64,000 nucleotides of DNA. Origin: Terribium retamae (GTDB lineage: Bacteria; Pseudomonadota; Alphaproteobacteria; Rhizobiales; Rhizobiaceae). The position numbers were made by a program, and so were the translations under genes. The notes beneath the pieces were generated by a model. It did not search any database. It was not told where the DNA came from and worked only from the letters and a program-made list of their open reading frames with translations. Positions 9,091 through 19,427 of this stretch are shown one piece after another. Location: assembly GCF_022347545.1 (NCBI RefSeq), contig NZ_JAKREW010000021.1, forward strand, positions 32,917-96,916, given 5' to 3'. How positions within the stretch are numbered: position 1 is the stretch's first letter; each line of letters begins with the position of its first letter.

Positions 9091-10367
9091 TGGATAGCCT
9101 CCTGGCCATAGGCATCGACCTCGGCACGTCCGGCGCCCGCGCCGTGGCGATGACGCCGTCCTTCGACATCGTGGCGCAGGGTGCAGCCCGACTCGCGGAA
9201 TTCGGATCCGACCTGCGCGATCCGGCGATCTGGTGGAAAGCGGTGGAGCGCGCGCTGATGGACACGCTTGCCGGGATCGACCGGACCAGCGTGCACGCCA
9301 TTGCGGTGGATGCGACATCGGGGACGATCCTGCCTATTGACATCGAAGGCGAACCGCTTGCCACCCCGCTGATGTACAATGACAGGGTCGACGATGACGA
9401 ACTGCTGGCGCGCATTCATGCCGTCATCCCAGCCGAGAGCGGCGCCCACGGCGCCACCTCCGGGCTCGTCAAAGCGCTGCGGTTCCAGTCGGTGCCGGGC
9501 ATCGCCAAGGTCCTGCACCAGGCCGACTGGATCGCCGGCCGGCTCGCAGGACATTACGGCACGACCGACGAGAACAATGCGCTGAAAACCGGCTACGACC
9601 CGGTCGAACGGCTCTGGCCGGATTGGATCATGGCCACGGGACTCGACACTAACCTTCTGCCGCGTGTGGTCGCACCCGGCGCGCCGGTCGAGACCATCGC
9701 GCCCCAAATGGCCAAGGTCTTCGGGCTTGGCGAAGATGTGGTGATCGTTGCCGGCACCACCGATGGCTGCGCCTCCTTCCTGGCGACAGGGGCGGACAGG
9801 CCGGGCGATGGCGTCACCGCGCTGGGCTCCACGCTGACATTGAAGCTGCTGTGCGATCGGCCGATCTTCGCGCCGGATTACGGCGTCTACAGCCACCGCA
9901 TCAATGGCATGTGGCTGGCCGGCGGTGCATCCAACAGCGGCGGCAAGGTGCTTTCGCATTTCTTTTCCGCCGACGAGATTGTCCGGTTGTCGGCCGTGAT
10001 CGATCCGGCGGTTTCCACGGGCCTGGACTTCTATCCGCTGCTGGAACCGGGCGAACGCTTCCCTGTTTTCGATCCCGCCTTTGCGCCGCGGCTGGAACCG
10101 CGCCCGGCCAGCGACGCCGATTTCCTCAAGGCGATGTTCGAAGGCATGGCGGCGATCGAAAGGCGTGGCTTCGCCCGCCTTGCCGACCTTGGCGCCGATC
10201 CGCTTCGTTCGGTGCGCAGCGTCGGGGGTGGTGCGGCCAATCCGCAATGGAGCGCGATACGGCAACGCGAATTGCAGGTTCCGTTGCTGCCTGCCCAGTC
10301 CACTGAGGCGGCGGCGGGATCAGCGCGGCTTGCCCTGGGTGGCCTCCAGGCCGTGGGGGATCTGTGA
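9090..10367 (+). CDS. FGGY-family carbohydrate kinase, D-ribulose-kinase-like
   Basis: 425-residue FGGY kinase, a second one in the same operon but of a different subfamily. The N-terminal phosphate loop is IGIDLGTSGARAVAM, followed by DATSGTILPID, the TTDGCASFLATGA segment, ALGSTLTLKLL and a C-terminal SVGGGAANPQWSAIR adenosine motif. Its shortened length resembles the D-ribulose/xylulose kinase-like group found in plants, cyanobacteria and proteobacteria. It overlaps both neighbours by single bases, so the aldolase, kinase and HAD genes are coupled. The substrate is not resolved. Confidence 0.85.
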   Translation: MDSLLAIGIDLGTSGARAVAMTPSFDIVAQGAARLAEFGSDLRDPAIWWKAVERALMDTLAGIDRTSVHAIAVDATSGTILPIDIEGEPLATPLMYNDRVDDDELLARIHAVIPAESGAHGATSGLVKALRFQSVPGIAKVLHQADWIAGRLAGHYGTTDENNALKTGYDPVERLWPDWIMATGLDTNLLPRVVAPGAPVETIAPQMAKVFGLGEDVVIVAGTTDGCASFLATGADRPGDGVTALGSTLTLKLLCDRPIFAPDYGVYSHRINGMWLAGGASNSGGKVLSHFFSADEIVRLSAVIDPAVSTGLDFYPLLEPGERFPVFDPAFAPRLEPRPASDADFLKAMFEGMAAIERRGFARLADLGADPLRSVRSVGGGAANPQWSAIRQRELQVPLLPAQSTEAAAGSARLALGGLQAVGDL

Positions 10368-11200
10368 TGGTGCTCGAACTCTCCGGCATCCGTGATCTCG
10401 CCAACCGCTTCGATGTCTTCATCCTCGATCAGTTCGGTGTGCTGCATGACGGCACCGCGCCCTATCCCGGCGCGGTCGAGGCGCTGGTGCAACTGAAACA
10501 GGCCGGCAAGCCGACCTTGCTGTTGTCCAATTCGGGCAAGCGTTCGGCGCCCAATGAAGCACGGCTGGAAAAGCTCGGTTTCATTCCCGGAAGCTGGGGA
10601 CATTTCCTGTCTTCCGGCGAGGTCGCCTGGCAGAGCCTGCGCGGGTCGCTCGCCGATGGGAAGGATGTACGTTGCCTGCTTGTTGCGCGCGACGGGGACC
10701 GTTCCGCGGTCGAGGGACTGCCGCTGACGCTGGTCGACAACGGATCGGAAGCCGACATCGTGCTGCTCGCTGCCAGCGAGGGTGACCGCTTCGATCTCGA
10801 CCACTACCGTCGCCTGCTTCAGCCCGCGGCGGAGCGCGGCGCGGTGTGTCTTTGCACCAATCCAGACAAGATCATGCTGACCTCGGTCGGTCCACGCTTT
10901 GGCGCCGGGCGCATCGCCGAGCTCTATGCCGAACTCGGCGGGCCGGTGACCTGGATCGGCAAGCCCTTTGCCGAGATCTATGCGGCAGCGCTGAAGATGC
11001 TGGGCAATCCCGATCGTGCGCGTGTCGTGTGCGTGGGCGACAGCATCGAGCACGACATCGCAGGCGGACAAGGGGCCGGCTTGAACACCGCTCTGGTGAT
11101 GACCGGCATCCTTGAGATCGCGACCGCTGCCGAGAGACAGCAGCTTTATGCCGAGCACGGCGCGACGCCGGATTTCCTGCTGCGTGCTTTCACATGGTGA
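10367..11200 (+). CDS. Class IIA HAD-superfamily hydrolase (TIGR01459-like)
   Basis: 277-residue NagD-type HAD protein. Motif I is DQFGVLHDG (D21), motif II is LLLSNSGK, and the C-terminal motif is CVGDSIEHDIAGG. The residue two after the nucleophile Asp is Phe, where active phosphatases usually have Asp; this is a feature of the TIGR01459 group. ATG 10367 overlaps the kinase stop; GTG 10364 is in frame but less likely. Its position in a sugar operon suggests a sugar-phosphate substrate or a detoxifying role. Confidence 0.85.
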   Translation: MVLELSGIRDLANRFDVFILDQFGVLHDGTAPYPGAVEALVQLKQAGKPTLLLSNSGKRSAPNEARLEKLGFIPGSWGHFLSSGEVAWQSLRGSLADGKDVRCLLVARDGDRSAVEGLPLTLVDNGSEADIVLLAASEGDRFDLDHYRRLLQPAAERGAVCLCTNPDKIMLTSVGPRFGAGRIAELYAELGGPVTWIGKPFAEIYAAALKMLGNPDRARVVCVGDSIEHDIAGGQGAGLNTALVMTGILEIATAAERQQLYAEHGATPDFLLRAFTW

Positions 11201-11213
11201 GGAGGAAGACGGT

Positions 11214-12503
11214 ATGGAAACGGTGATCGCGGGCGACGTCGTCGACAAAAGCAACGCCGCGCGCGAGCAGGCGCTCAAGGCGGACTATGCGGTCCTCGGC
11301 GAACAGCTCGACCGGCGCGGCATCGCCATCGATGCGATCCTGAAGAAGGTCGAGGCGTTTGGTGTCGCGATCCCATCCTGGGGGGTCGGCACAGGCGGCA
11401 CGCGCTTTGCCCGTTTCCCCGGCCCCGGCGAGCCGCGCGACGTCTTCGACAAGATCGAAGATTGTGCCGTCATCAGCCAGCTGACGCGGGCGACGCCGAC
11501 GGTCTCATTGCACATCCCGTGGGACAAGGCCGATCCGAACCGCCTCAAGCAGGCGGCCTCGCGCTTCGGCCTCGGCTTCGATGCGATGAACTCCAACACC
11601 TTCTCCGACACGGTCGGCCAGAAACTCTCCTACAAGTTCGGCTCGCTGTCGCATGCCGATGCCGGCGTGCGCCGCCAGGCAGTCGAGCACAATCTCGAAT
11701 GCATCGAGATCGGCAGGACGATCGGCTCAAAGGCGCTGACGGTGTGGATCGGCGACGGCTCCAACTTCCCCGGCCAGGTCAATTTCGCGCGCGCTTTCGA
11801 ACGTTATCTCGAGGCGATGAAGGCGATCTATGCCGAGCTGCCGCAGGACTGGCGGCTGTTCACCGAGCACAAGATGTATGAGCCGGCCTTCTATTCCACG
11901 GTCGTGCAGGACTGGGGCACCAATTACATCATCGCGAAGGAGCTCGGCGACAAGGCCTACTGCCTCGTCGACCTCGGCCACCACGCGCCCAATGTGAACA
12001 TCGAGATGATCGTCTCGCGACTGATCCAGTTCGGCAAGCTCGGCGGCTTCCACTTCAACGATTCCAAATATGGCGACGACGACCTCGATGCCGGTTCGAT
12101 CGATCCGTACCGGCTGTTCCTCGTCTTTAACGAGCTCGTCGATGCCGAACTCGCCGGCGCAAAAGATTTCCAGCCGGCGCATATGCTCGACCAGAGCCAC
12201 AACGTCACGGATCCGATCGAGAGCCTGATGTTGTCGGCGATCGAGGTGCAGCGCGCCTATGCGGCGGCGCTGCTGGTCGATCGGAAGGCGCTGGAAGGTT
12301 TCCAAGAGGCGAACGATGCGCTGATGGCGACGCAGGCGCTGAAGGCGGCCTACCGCACCGACGTCGAGCCGATCCTGGCCACGGCGCGCCTGAACCGGGG
12401 CGGGGCGATCGATCCGGTCTCAGCCTATCGCGCCAGCTTCTATCGCAAGAAGGTCGCGGCCGCGCGGCCGGCCGGCGCGGCCGGCGGCGGCGGCATCGTC
12501 TAA
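11214..12503 (+). CDS. rhaI: L-rhamnose isomerase, rhizobial type
   Basis: 429-residue metal-dependent aldose-ketose isomerase converting L-rhamnose to L-rhamnulose. The ligand residues are visible: E218 (FTEHKMYEP), D253 (VDLGHH), H280 (GGFHFNDSKYGDDDLD) and D326 (HMLDQSH), with the spacing expected for the Pseudomonas/rhizobial enzyme rather than E. coli RhaA. GGAGGA lies 7 nt before ATG 11214, so the longer upstream frame is rejected. A glycine/alanine-rich tail ends the protein. With rhaM next to it, this gives the best clue to the operon's substrate. Confidence 0.93.
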   Translation: METVIAGDVVDKSNAAREQALKADYAVLGEQLDRRGIAIDAILKKVEAFGVAIPSWGVGTGGTRFARFPGPGEPRDVFDKIEDCAVISQLTRATPTVSLHIPWDKADPNRLKQAASRFGLGFDAMNSNTFSDTVGQKLSYKFGSLSHADAGVRRQAVEHNLECIEIGRTIGSKALTVWIGDGSNFPGQVNFARAFERYLEAMKAIYAELPQDWRLFTEHKMYEPAFYSTVVQDWGTNYIIAKELGDKAYCLVDLGHHAPNVNIEMIVSRLIQFGKLGGFHFNDSKYGDDDLDAGSIDPYRLFLVFNELVDAELAGAKDFQPAHMLDQSHNVTDPIESLMLSAIEVQRAYAAALLVDRKALEGFQEANDALMATQALKAAYRTDVEPILATARLNRGGAIDPVSAYRASFYRKKVAAARPAGAAGGGGIV

Positions 12504-12518
12504 GTGGGAAGGTCGACC

Positions 12519-12836
12519 ATGCCCGAACGCATCGCCTTTCGAATGGTGCTCAACCCTGGCCAGGCCGTCGAATACCGGAAGCGGCACGACGCGATCTGGC
12601 CGGAACTGCGGGAGGCGCTGCACAAGGCCGGTATCTCCGACTATTCGATCTGGCTGGACCCGGAGACCAACCATCTCTTCGCGACGCTGGTGCGGGCCGA
12701 CGACCACGGCATGGATGCGCTGCCGCAGACCGAGGTGAACCGCCGCTGGTGGGACTTCATGGCCGACATCATGCAGTACACCGACCGCAACGAACCGCTG
12801 GTCGTGCCGCTGCAGCAAGTTTTTCATATGGAGTAG
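12519..12836 (+). CDS. rhaM: L-rhamnose mutarotase
   Basis: 105-residue cytoplasmic mutarotase interconverting alpha and beta L-rhamnose so the isomerase gets the right anomer. The family signature YRKRHDAIWPEL holds the catalytic His (H23) and conserved Tyr19; the RRWWDFMADIM segment is also conserved. The length equals the usual 104-105 residues. GGAAGG lies 6 nt before ATG 12519. It is called RhaU in the Rhizobium leguminosarum locus. Confidence 0.95.
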   Translation: MPERIAFRMVLNPGQAVEYRKRHDAIWPELREALHKAGISDYSIWLDPETNHLFATLVRADDHGMDALPQTEVNRRWWDFMADIMQYTDRNEPLVVPLQQVFHME

Positions 12837-12839
12837 ACG

Positions 12840-13517
12840 ATGAGTGAGAAGGCCTTGCGCAAGGAAATGGTGTCGATCTGCCGGCGCATGAATTCCAGCG
12901 GCATCAACCAGGGTACCGCGGGAAATCTCTCGGTGCGCTCGAACGACGGTTTCCTGATCACCCCATCGGGCCTGCCCTACGAAACCATGGATGCCGATGA
13001 TATCGTGTCGATGGATTTCGACGGCGGCTATGTCGGCCGCATGCCGTCCTCCGAATGGCGCTTCCATCGCGACATCCTAACCCACCGCAAAGACATCAAT
13101 GTCGTGCTGCACTGCCACTCGGTGCATGCCACCACGCTGGCCTGTCATCACAAGACGATTCCCGCTTTCCACTACATGACCGGCGTTGCCGGCGGCTCGA
13201 CGATACGCTGCGCGAAATACGCCACCTTCGGCACGCAGGCGCTGTCCGATCATGCGCTGGTGGCGCTGGAGGATCGCCTTGCCTGCCTGCTCGGGCAGCA
13301 CGGCCAGATCTCGCTCGGCACGACCTTGGAAGCGGCACTCTGGCTGGCGATCGAGGTGGAGACGCTGTCTCATATGTATGTGCAGGCGCTGATGCTTGGG
13401 GAGCCGCCGATTCTGCCGGAGGACGAGATGGAACGCGTCATCGAGCAGATGCGCCGCATGAGTTATGGGCTCGCACCCAACGAGGAAGGCAAGGGCGGCA
13501 ATGCGCACAAGCGTTAG
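12840..13517 (+). CDS. Class II aldolase, L-fuculose/rhamnulose-phosphate-aldolase-like
   Basis: 225-residue zinc aldolase of the FucA/RhaD-type family. Motifs are the phosphate loop GTAGNLSVR, TPSGLPYE, the catalytic glutamate in SSEWRFH, paired zinc histidines in LHCHSVHAT and a third in GQHGQIS. It is the right size for a stand-alone deoxyhexulose-phosphate aldolase giving DHAP and lactaldehyde. The start lies 3 nt after the rhaM stop. It is the last gene of the operon; a 10-bp inverted repeat (13518-13527 with 13573-13582) follows. Confidence 0.9.
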   Translation: MSEKALRKEMVSICRRMNSSGINQGTAGNLSVRSNDGFLITPSGLPYETMDADDIVSMDFDGGYVGRMPSSEWRFHRDILTHRKDINVVLHCHSVHATTLACHHKTIPAFHYMTGVAGGSTIRCAKYATFGTQALSDHALVALEDRLACLLGQHGQISLGTTLEAALWLAIEVETLSHMYVQALMLGEPPILPEDEMERVIEQMRRMSYGLAPNEEGKGGNAHKR

Positions 13518-13566
13518 GGCAGTAGGGTTATCTTCTCCCGCTATTTCCAGTCCGGTACCTAATGCC

Positions 13567-14181
13567 TTATTCCCCTACTGCCGTGATCGGCGGTTGCAGG
13601 AACCTCGCCACCATCGTGGTGATGAGCTTGCGGCTCTCCTCGAAATCGATGTCGGAGGCCATCAGTGGTAGCATAGGGGCGGCATCAAGGATCGCCACCA
13701 GCACAGCGCTGGTGTGACCCGGATCGAGGTCCGGGTCGACTTCGCCGCGTTCCTGCCCTGCCTTCAGGGTCCTGGCCAGGAGTGCGCGAATGCCATCGGT
13801 GTTGTCCTTCAGGATGGCGTGGATATTCTCGTTGCGGCCTGCCTCGGCCAGCAGTTCGAACAGGATGCGGCAGTGGGAGAGGGCATCCCAGCCCTTCATG
13901 CTCCACAGCTCCGACAAAAGCACAGTCGCCGTGCTCGCACCGTCTTCGTGGGCGTTGAAGTGGCCATGGAGTTCCGCCAGATAGTCGTTGGCCATCGCCT
14001 CGACGATGGCCTCTTTGCTCGGGAAGTAGTGATAGAGATGGCCCGGGCTCATCCCGGCCTCCTTGCAGATCATCGAGATTGAAGCACCCTGCAGCCCATG
14101 CTGCAGGAAGCAGCGGTGCGCGGCGGCCAGAATCTCCTGCCGTTTCCCTTCATGCTGTTCGTGAACGAGCTTGCGTGCCAT
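13567..14181 (-). CDS. TetR-family transcriptional regulator
   Basis: 204-residue repressor. The N-terminal HTH runs through ILAAAHRCFLQHGLQGASISMICKEAGMSPGHLYHYFPSKEAIVEAM, followed by a divergent ligand-binding domain. It is transcribed away from the MFS transporter gene, and a pair of GATC-centred imperfect palindromes lies between them, so it probably represses itself and the transporter. It is convergent with the sugar operon and probably unrelated to it. Confidence 0.92.
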   Translation of the reverse strand: MARKLVHEQHEGKRQEILAAAHRCFLQHGLQGASISMICKEAGMSPGHLYHYFPSKEAIVEAMANDYLAELHGHFNAHEDGASTATVLLSELWSMKGWDALSHCRILFELLAEAGRNENIHAILKDNTDGIRALLARTLKAGQERGEVDPDLDPGHTSAVLVAILDAAPMLPLMASDIDFEESRKLITTMVARFLQPPITAVGE

Positions 14182-14201
14182 CGGCTTCCCGAAAAATCTT
14201 A

Positions 14202-14267
14202 GAATGATCGCTCTATTATATCTTGACGTCAGCGCAGTGATAAATAGAGTGATCGCTCAATCTATTA
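14202..14267. promoter_or_regulatory. Putative TetR operators in the divergent TetR/MFS promoter region
   Basis: GATCGCTCTATT at 14206-14217 is matched in inverted orientation by AATAGAGTGATC at 14243-14254 (11 of 12). The second copy contains the near-palindrome GAGTGATCGCTC. Such repeats between divergent genes fit binding by the TetR dimer. AT-rich flanks could supply -10 elements. Confidence 0.55.
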
Positions 14268-14392
14268 TGGAAAGACTGCCGCGTCCAGGTCCTGGCGAGG
14301 CGACGCCCAGCCTTTCCACGAGGTGTGAAATGAAGAAAACGCTTCCATCCCTGCGGCGCTGAACCGTCGCGGATTCCCAGGAGACATCGTCC

Positions 14393-15820
14393 ATGAATGA
14401 TCCCGTAGTGTCGGCCGGTTCGGCCGACCCCTTTAATGCGTCGGTAGGACAGGCGGACAACTGGTCTGACTTGTTATCCGGCAGGCATCTTGCCATCGTG
14501 CTGGTGATGGCGAGTGGTGTTCTGCTTTATGCGATGAACATCTATTTCACCGCCGCGCTCATGCCTTCCATCGTCGCCGATATAGGTGGCCAGCACTATT
14601 ATGCCTGGGTGACGACAGCCTTTGTCATCGCAGCCATCATCGCCTCGCTTTTCGTCAGCCGCCTTCTCGACAGCCGCGGCCCAGCCTTGGCCTATGTGAT
14701 TGCCTTCGTCACCTTTGCCGTTGGCGGCGCCGCCAATGCCGCAAGCCCGACCATGGAACTGCTGATCGTCGCCAGGGTCCTGCAAGGCCTGGGCGGCGGC
14801 CTGCTGGCCGGGCTCGGCTACGCGGTCATCCGCGCCGCGCTGCCGGACCGGCATTGGGCCAGGGCGACCGGCGTCGTCTCGGCCATGTGGGGCGTGGGCA
14901 CCCTGGTCGGCCCGGTGCTCGGCGGTGTCTTCGCGGAATTCGGGCTCTGGCGCTGGTCCTACGGCGCGCTGGCGGTGTTCGCATTGCTGTTTGCGATCGT
15001 TGCGCAGCGCTCGTTCGCCGGCAAGGCAGGCTCCGGGCAGCATACGCCGGTGCCCGTCGCCTCGCTCATCCCGCTGATCCTGGCCATCGTTGCCGTAAGC
15101 CTCAGCGCCGTGGTGCCGATCGGCTGGCCGACTTTCGGGGCGGTTGCCATCGGCCTTGTCCTGCTCTTCCTGTTCGTTATGGTCGAGCGGCGCTCGCACA
15201 ACACGCTTCTGCCACGCCTGACTTATCGCCGCGGCAACACGCTGAAGTGGGTCTATCTCACCGTCGCGGCACTCAGCGCCGGCGTTATGGTGGAAAACTT
15301 CATTCCGTTCTTCGGCCAGAAGCTCGCAGGGTTGAGCCCGGTGGTCGCCGGACTGCTCGGCGCGGTGCTCTCCCTGGCCTGGGTCGTCGCCCAGCTTTTC
15401 ATCGTCTCGGTCTCGTCCGAAACGGCACGGCGTCGCGCCATCCGTTTCGGTCCCTTGCTGCTGACGGCAGGGCTGATCGCCTATGGCCTGCTGCAAGCAG
15501 AAAGCGCCGATCCGACAGTGGCTGCGATCTGGGCGGCGGTTCTCGCACTGGCCGGCATCGGCATCGGCCTCGCCTGGCCGCTGCTCGGCGTCGCTGCGAT
15601 GAGCAGCACCAGCGATGCCGCTGAAGGGGGCAAGGCGGCTGCCGCGATCACCATCACGCAGCTTATCGCCTTCTCGATCACCTCGGCGCTGGCCGGCACG
15701 CTGATGGCGGCGGGCAGAGACTCGGTCGTGGATGCGGCGCGCTATGTCAGTTTCGGCATCGCCCTGCTGACCCTGTTCGGCATCTTCGCCGCAGGCATTG
15801 CGACGCGAAAGCAGCGGTGA
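14393..15820 (+). CDS. MFS transporter, drug-efflux type
   Basis: 475-residue multi-spanning inner-membrane protein with about 14 hydrophobic segments, resembling DHA2/EmrB-type efflux pumps. A motif-A-like loop (SRLLDSRGP) follows TM2, and RVLQGLGGGLLAGLGYAVI and a motif-C-like GTLVGPVLGGVFAEFG occur in the N half. The ~30-residue hydrophilic N-terminal tail is usual. It is divergent from the TetR gene, the classic layout of a ligand-induced efflux system. The exported compound is unknown. Confidence 0.88.
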   Translation: MNDPVVSAGSADPFNASVGQADNWSDLLSGRHLAIVLVMASGVLLYAMNIYFTAALMPSIVADIGGQHYYAWVTTAFVIAAIIASLFVSRLLDSRGPALAYVIAFVTFAVGGAANAASPTMELLIVARVLQGLGGGLLAGLGYAVIRAALPDRHWARATGVVSAMWGVGTLVGPVLGGVFAEFGLWRWSYGALAVFALLFAIVAQRSFAGKAGSGQHTPVPVASLIPLILAIVAVSLSAVVPIGWPTFGAVAIGLVLLFLFVMVERRSHNTLLPRLTYRRGNTLKWVYLTVAALSAGVMVENFIPFFGQKLAGLSPVVAGLLGAVLSLAWVVAQLFIVSVSSETARRRAIRFGPLLLTAGLIAYGLLQAESADPTVAAIWAAVLALAGIGIGLAWPLLGVAAMSSTSDAAEGGKAAAAITITQLIAFSITSALAGTLMAAGRDSVVDAARYVSFGIALLTLFGIFAAGIATRKQR

Positions 15821-15883
15821 TGCCTGAAGTCTGCATCGGTCGCCGGAGATGATCTGCGGCGGCCGGCTTTGCTTCGCCGCGGC

Positions 15884-16780
15884 CTATTGCTCAGCCGTGT
15901 AAAGCAGACGTGTCGTCGAACCGGTGGGGTTCAGCGCCCGCTGCAGCAGCGCTTCGGCATGGGCGTTGCGCTGGCGAGCCGAATCCGCGCCCATCACGAC
16001 GACCACGAAGCGTTTTCCGCCGGCATCGTAGGAGGTGACGATGTTGAAGCCGGAAGCGCGGATGTAGCCGGTCTTGATGCCGTCGACGCCATACACGTTC
16101 TTGAGCATCTCGTTGTGCCCGCGGATCAGCTTGCCGCGGAACAGGAAGTCCGTGTCCGAGAAATAATGGTAGTGCTGGGGGAAGCGCGCCCGCAGCGCCA
16201 GGCCGAGCACCGCCATGTCGCGCGCCGTCGTCTGCTGGCCATCGTCAGGCAGGCCGGATGCATTGCGGAAGGTGGTCGAGCGCATGCCGATCTGGCGCGC
16301 CTTGGCCGTCATCGCAGCGGCGAAACCTTCCTCCGTACCGCCGAGATATTCCCCCACCGCGACGGCAACGTCATTGGCGGACTTCACCACCAGCGCGCGG
16401 ATGGCGGTGTCGACGTCGATCGTCTCGCCGGGCCGGAAGCGCAGTTTGGTCGGCGGCTGCGAGGCGGCATTGGCCGAGACCGGGATCTGGGTCTCCTTGC
16501 CGATACGGCCGCTCTCCAGCGCCTCGAACATGAGATAGAGCGTCATCATCTTGGTAAGCGAGGCCGGATAGCGCAGCGAAGTCGAATTGACCTCGAACAC
16601 TTGAGCGCCCGTCCTGGCGTCGACGACGATGGCTGCGTATTTCTGCTCCTTCGCCGGCACCGAAAGCACCTGCTCGGGCGGTGTCGCCGTCGTACAGCCG
16701 GCCACGAAAGCCACTGCGGCCAGGGCGACGAGATATTTGCGGGCGAACGCGAACAGGTGCGAGACTGGCAGGGTGGGCAT
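15884..16780 (-). CDS. D-alanyl-D-alanine carboxypeptidase (S11 family), lipoprotein
   Basis: 298-residue penicillin-binding protein that trims peptidoglycan pentapeptides. The active-site triad motifs are S74-L-T-K77 (PASLTKMM), S134-A-N136 and K236-T-G238 (GIKTGYI). The N terminus has a lipobox (FVAGC, Cys29), so it is probably membrane-anchored rather than soluble. It is shorter than DacA/DacC (~400) because the C-terminal beta domain is reduced. It is convergent with the MFS gene and divergent from dnaK. Confidence 0.92.
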   Translation of the reverse strand: MPTLPVSHLFAFARKYLVALAAVAFVAGCTTATPPEQVLSVPAKEQKYAAIVVDARTGAQVFEVNSTSLRYPASLTKMMTLYLMFEALESGRIGKETQIPVSANAASQPPTKLRFRPGETIDVDTAIRALVVKSANDVAVAVGEYLGGTEEGFAAAMTAKARQIGMRSTTFRNASGLPDDGQQTTARDMAVLGLALRARFPQHYHYFSDTDFLFRGKLIRGHNEMLKNVYGVDGIKTGYIRASGFNIVTSYDAGGKRFVVVVMGADSARQRNAHAEALLQRALNPTGSTTRLLYTAEQ

Positions 16781-17291
16781 TCCGAGGTGGGCTGACTAGA
16801 TGCGCTGAGATTGCGCGGACCCTAGCGGAGCCGGCACACGCCGTCCATTCGCATCGGCTGATTCTCGCCGTCAGAATGTGCTTCCGGCGTGTGTTTCACA
16901 CGATTTTTTGCGGGAAAAGCCGAAAGAGCCGTGTTTCGGCGCCGAAATCTCTTCCTGGCGCTTTCTGACAGCCCGTCTCCATATGTGATCGGCGGAGCGG
17001 ATCGCCGCCATGAGCGGCGTCCGTTTTCAACGAGGGGCCTTGTGCAGATTCAAGCCGTTAGGCCAGGTTTGCACCGCAGGACGCATGCAGGGCACCCTGC
17101 CGGTCAAAAGGAGGATTGGCAGTGGAAAAGCCGAGGCGCAGAATGCTTGCGCGCCGCGCGGCCTGTTCTTATATACGCCGCAACCGTGCGGGCCGCCCTG
17201 AAATGCGGACTGGCGCGGAATTTCTGTGAACAGGGGCTTTCGCCGGAACGCCTGACAGGGTCCTTGAAAGCCTGCTTAGTGGAGAGACTAG
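16781..17291. other. Intergenic region between carboxypeptidase and dnaK genes
   Basis: This 511-bp stretch has no convincing gene; short frames in it lack conserved features and good ribosome sites. It must contain the promoter of the leftward carboxypeptidase gene. It also holds the heat-shock-like promoter at 17146-17177 and a dnaK leader of about 110 nt. I see nothing else. Confidence 0.6.
17146..17177 (+). promoter_or_regulatory. RpoH (sigma-32-type) heat-shock promoter of dnaK
   Basis: CTTG at 17146-17149, an 18-nt spacer, then CTTATATACG at 17168-17177. This matches the published alphaproteobacterial heat-shock consensus CTTG-N17/18-CYTATNTNNG at every fixed position. Transcription would begin near 17184, giving a leader of about 108 nt to the dnaK ATG. 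Confidence 0.8.
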
Positions 17292-19208
<1,917 letters not shown>

Positions 19209-19232
19209 ATGGCCTGAGGGCCAAAAGCCCAG

Positions 19233-19261
19233 AAAAGCCCGGCGTCAAGCCGGGCTTTTTT
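19233..19261 (+). terminator. Rho-independent terminator after dnaK
   Basis: AAAAGCCCGGC pairs with GCCGGGCTTTT across a 5-nt loop, followed by a run of T. It lies 24 nt after the dnaK stop, so dnaJ probably has its own promoter in the remaining ~165 bp or is expressed by read-through. Confidence 0.85.
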
Positions 19262-19427
19262 GCAACCATGCACCAGAAAAAATGCAGCGTTTCCTTGCCG
19301 GTACTGGCATTTGCGCCGCATCGTTACTAAATCGGAGACCGGTCTTTAGACAACTGGTCGAAACAATGCGCTTAGGACGTTGGCCTTTGCTTGAGCCATC
19401 GGTCAGCGGGATTGGAACAGGCTATCG

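Noticed and set aside
13518..13582. 10-bp inverted repeat with a 45-nt loop between the sugar operon and TetR gene
   Set aside because: Possible bidirectional terminator, but the loop is long, there is no T-run and one arm is coding; not annotated as a terminator.
17010..17201. Short plus-strand frame upstream of dnaK
   Set aside because: Spans the heat-shock promoter and has no conserved features.
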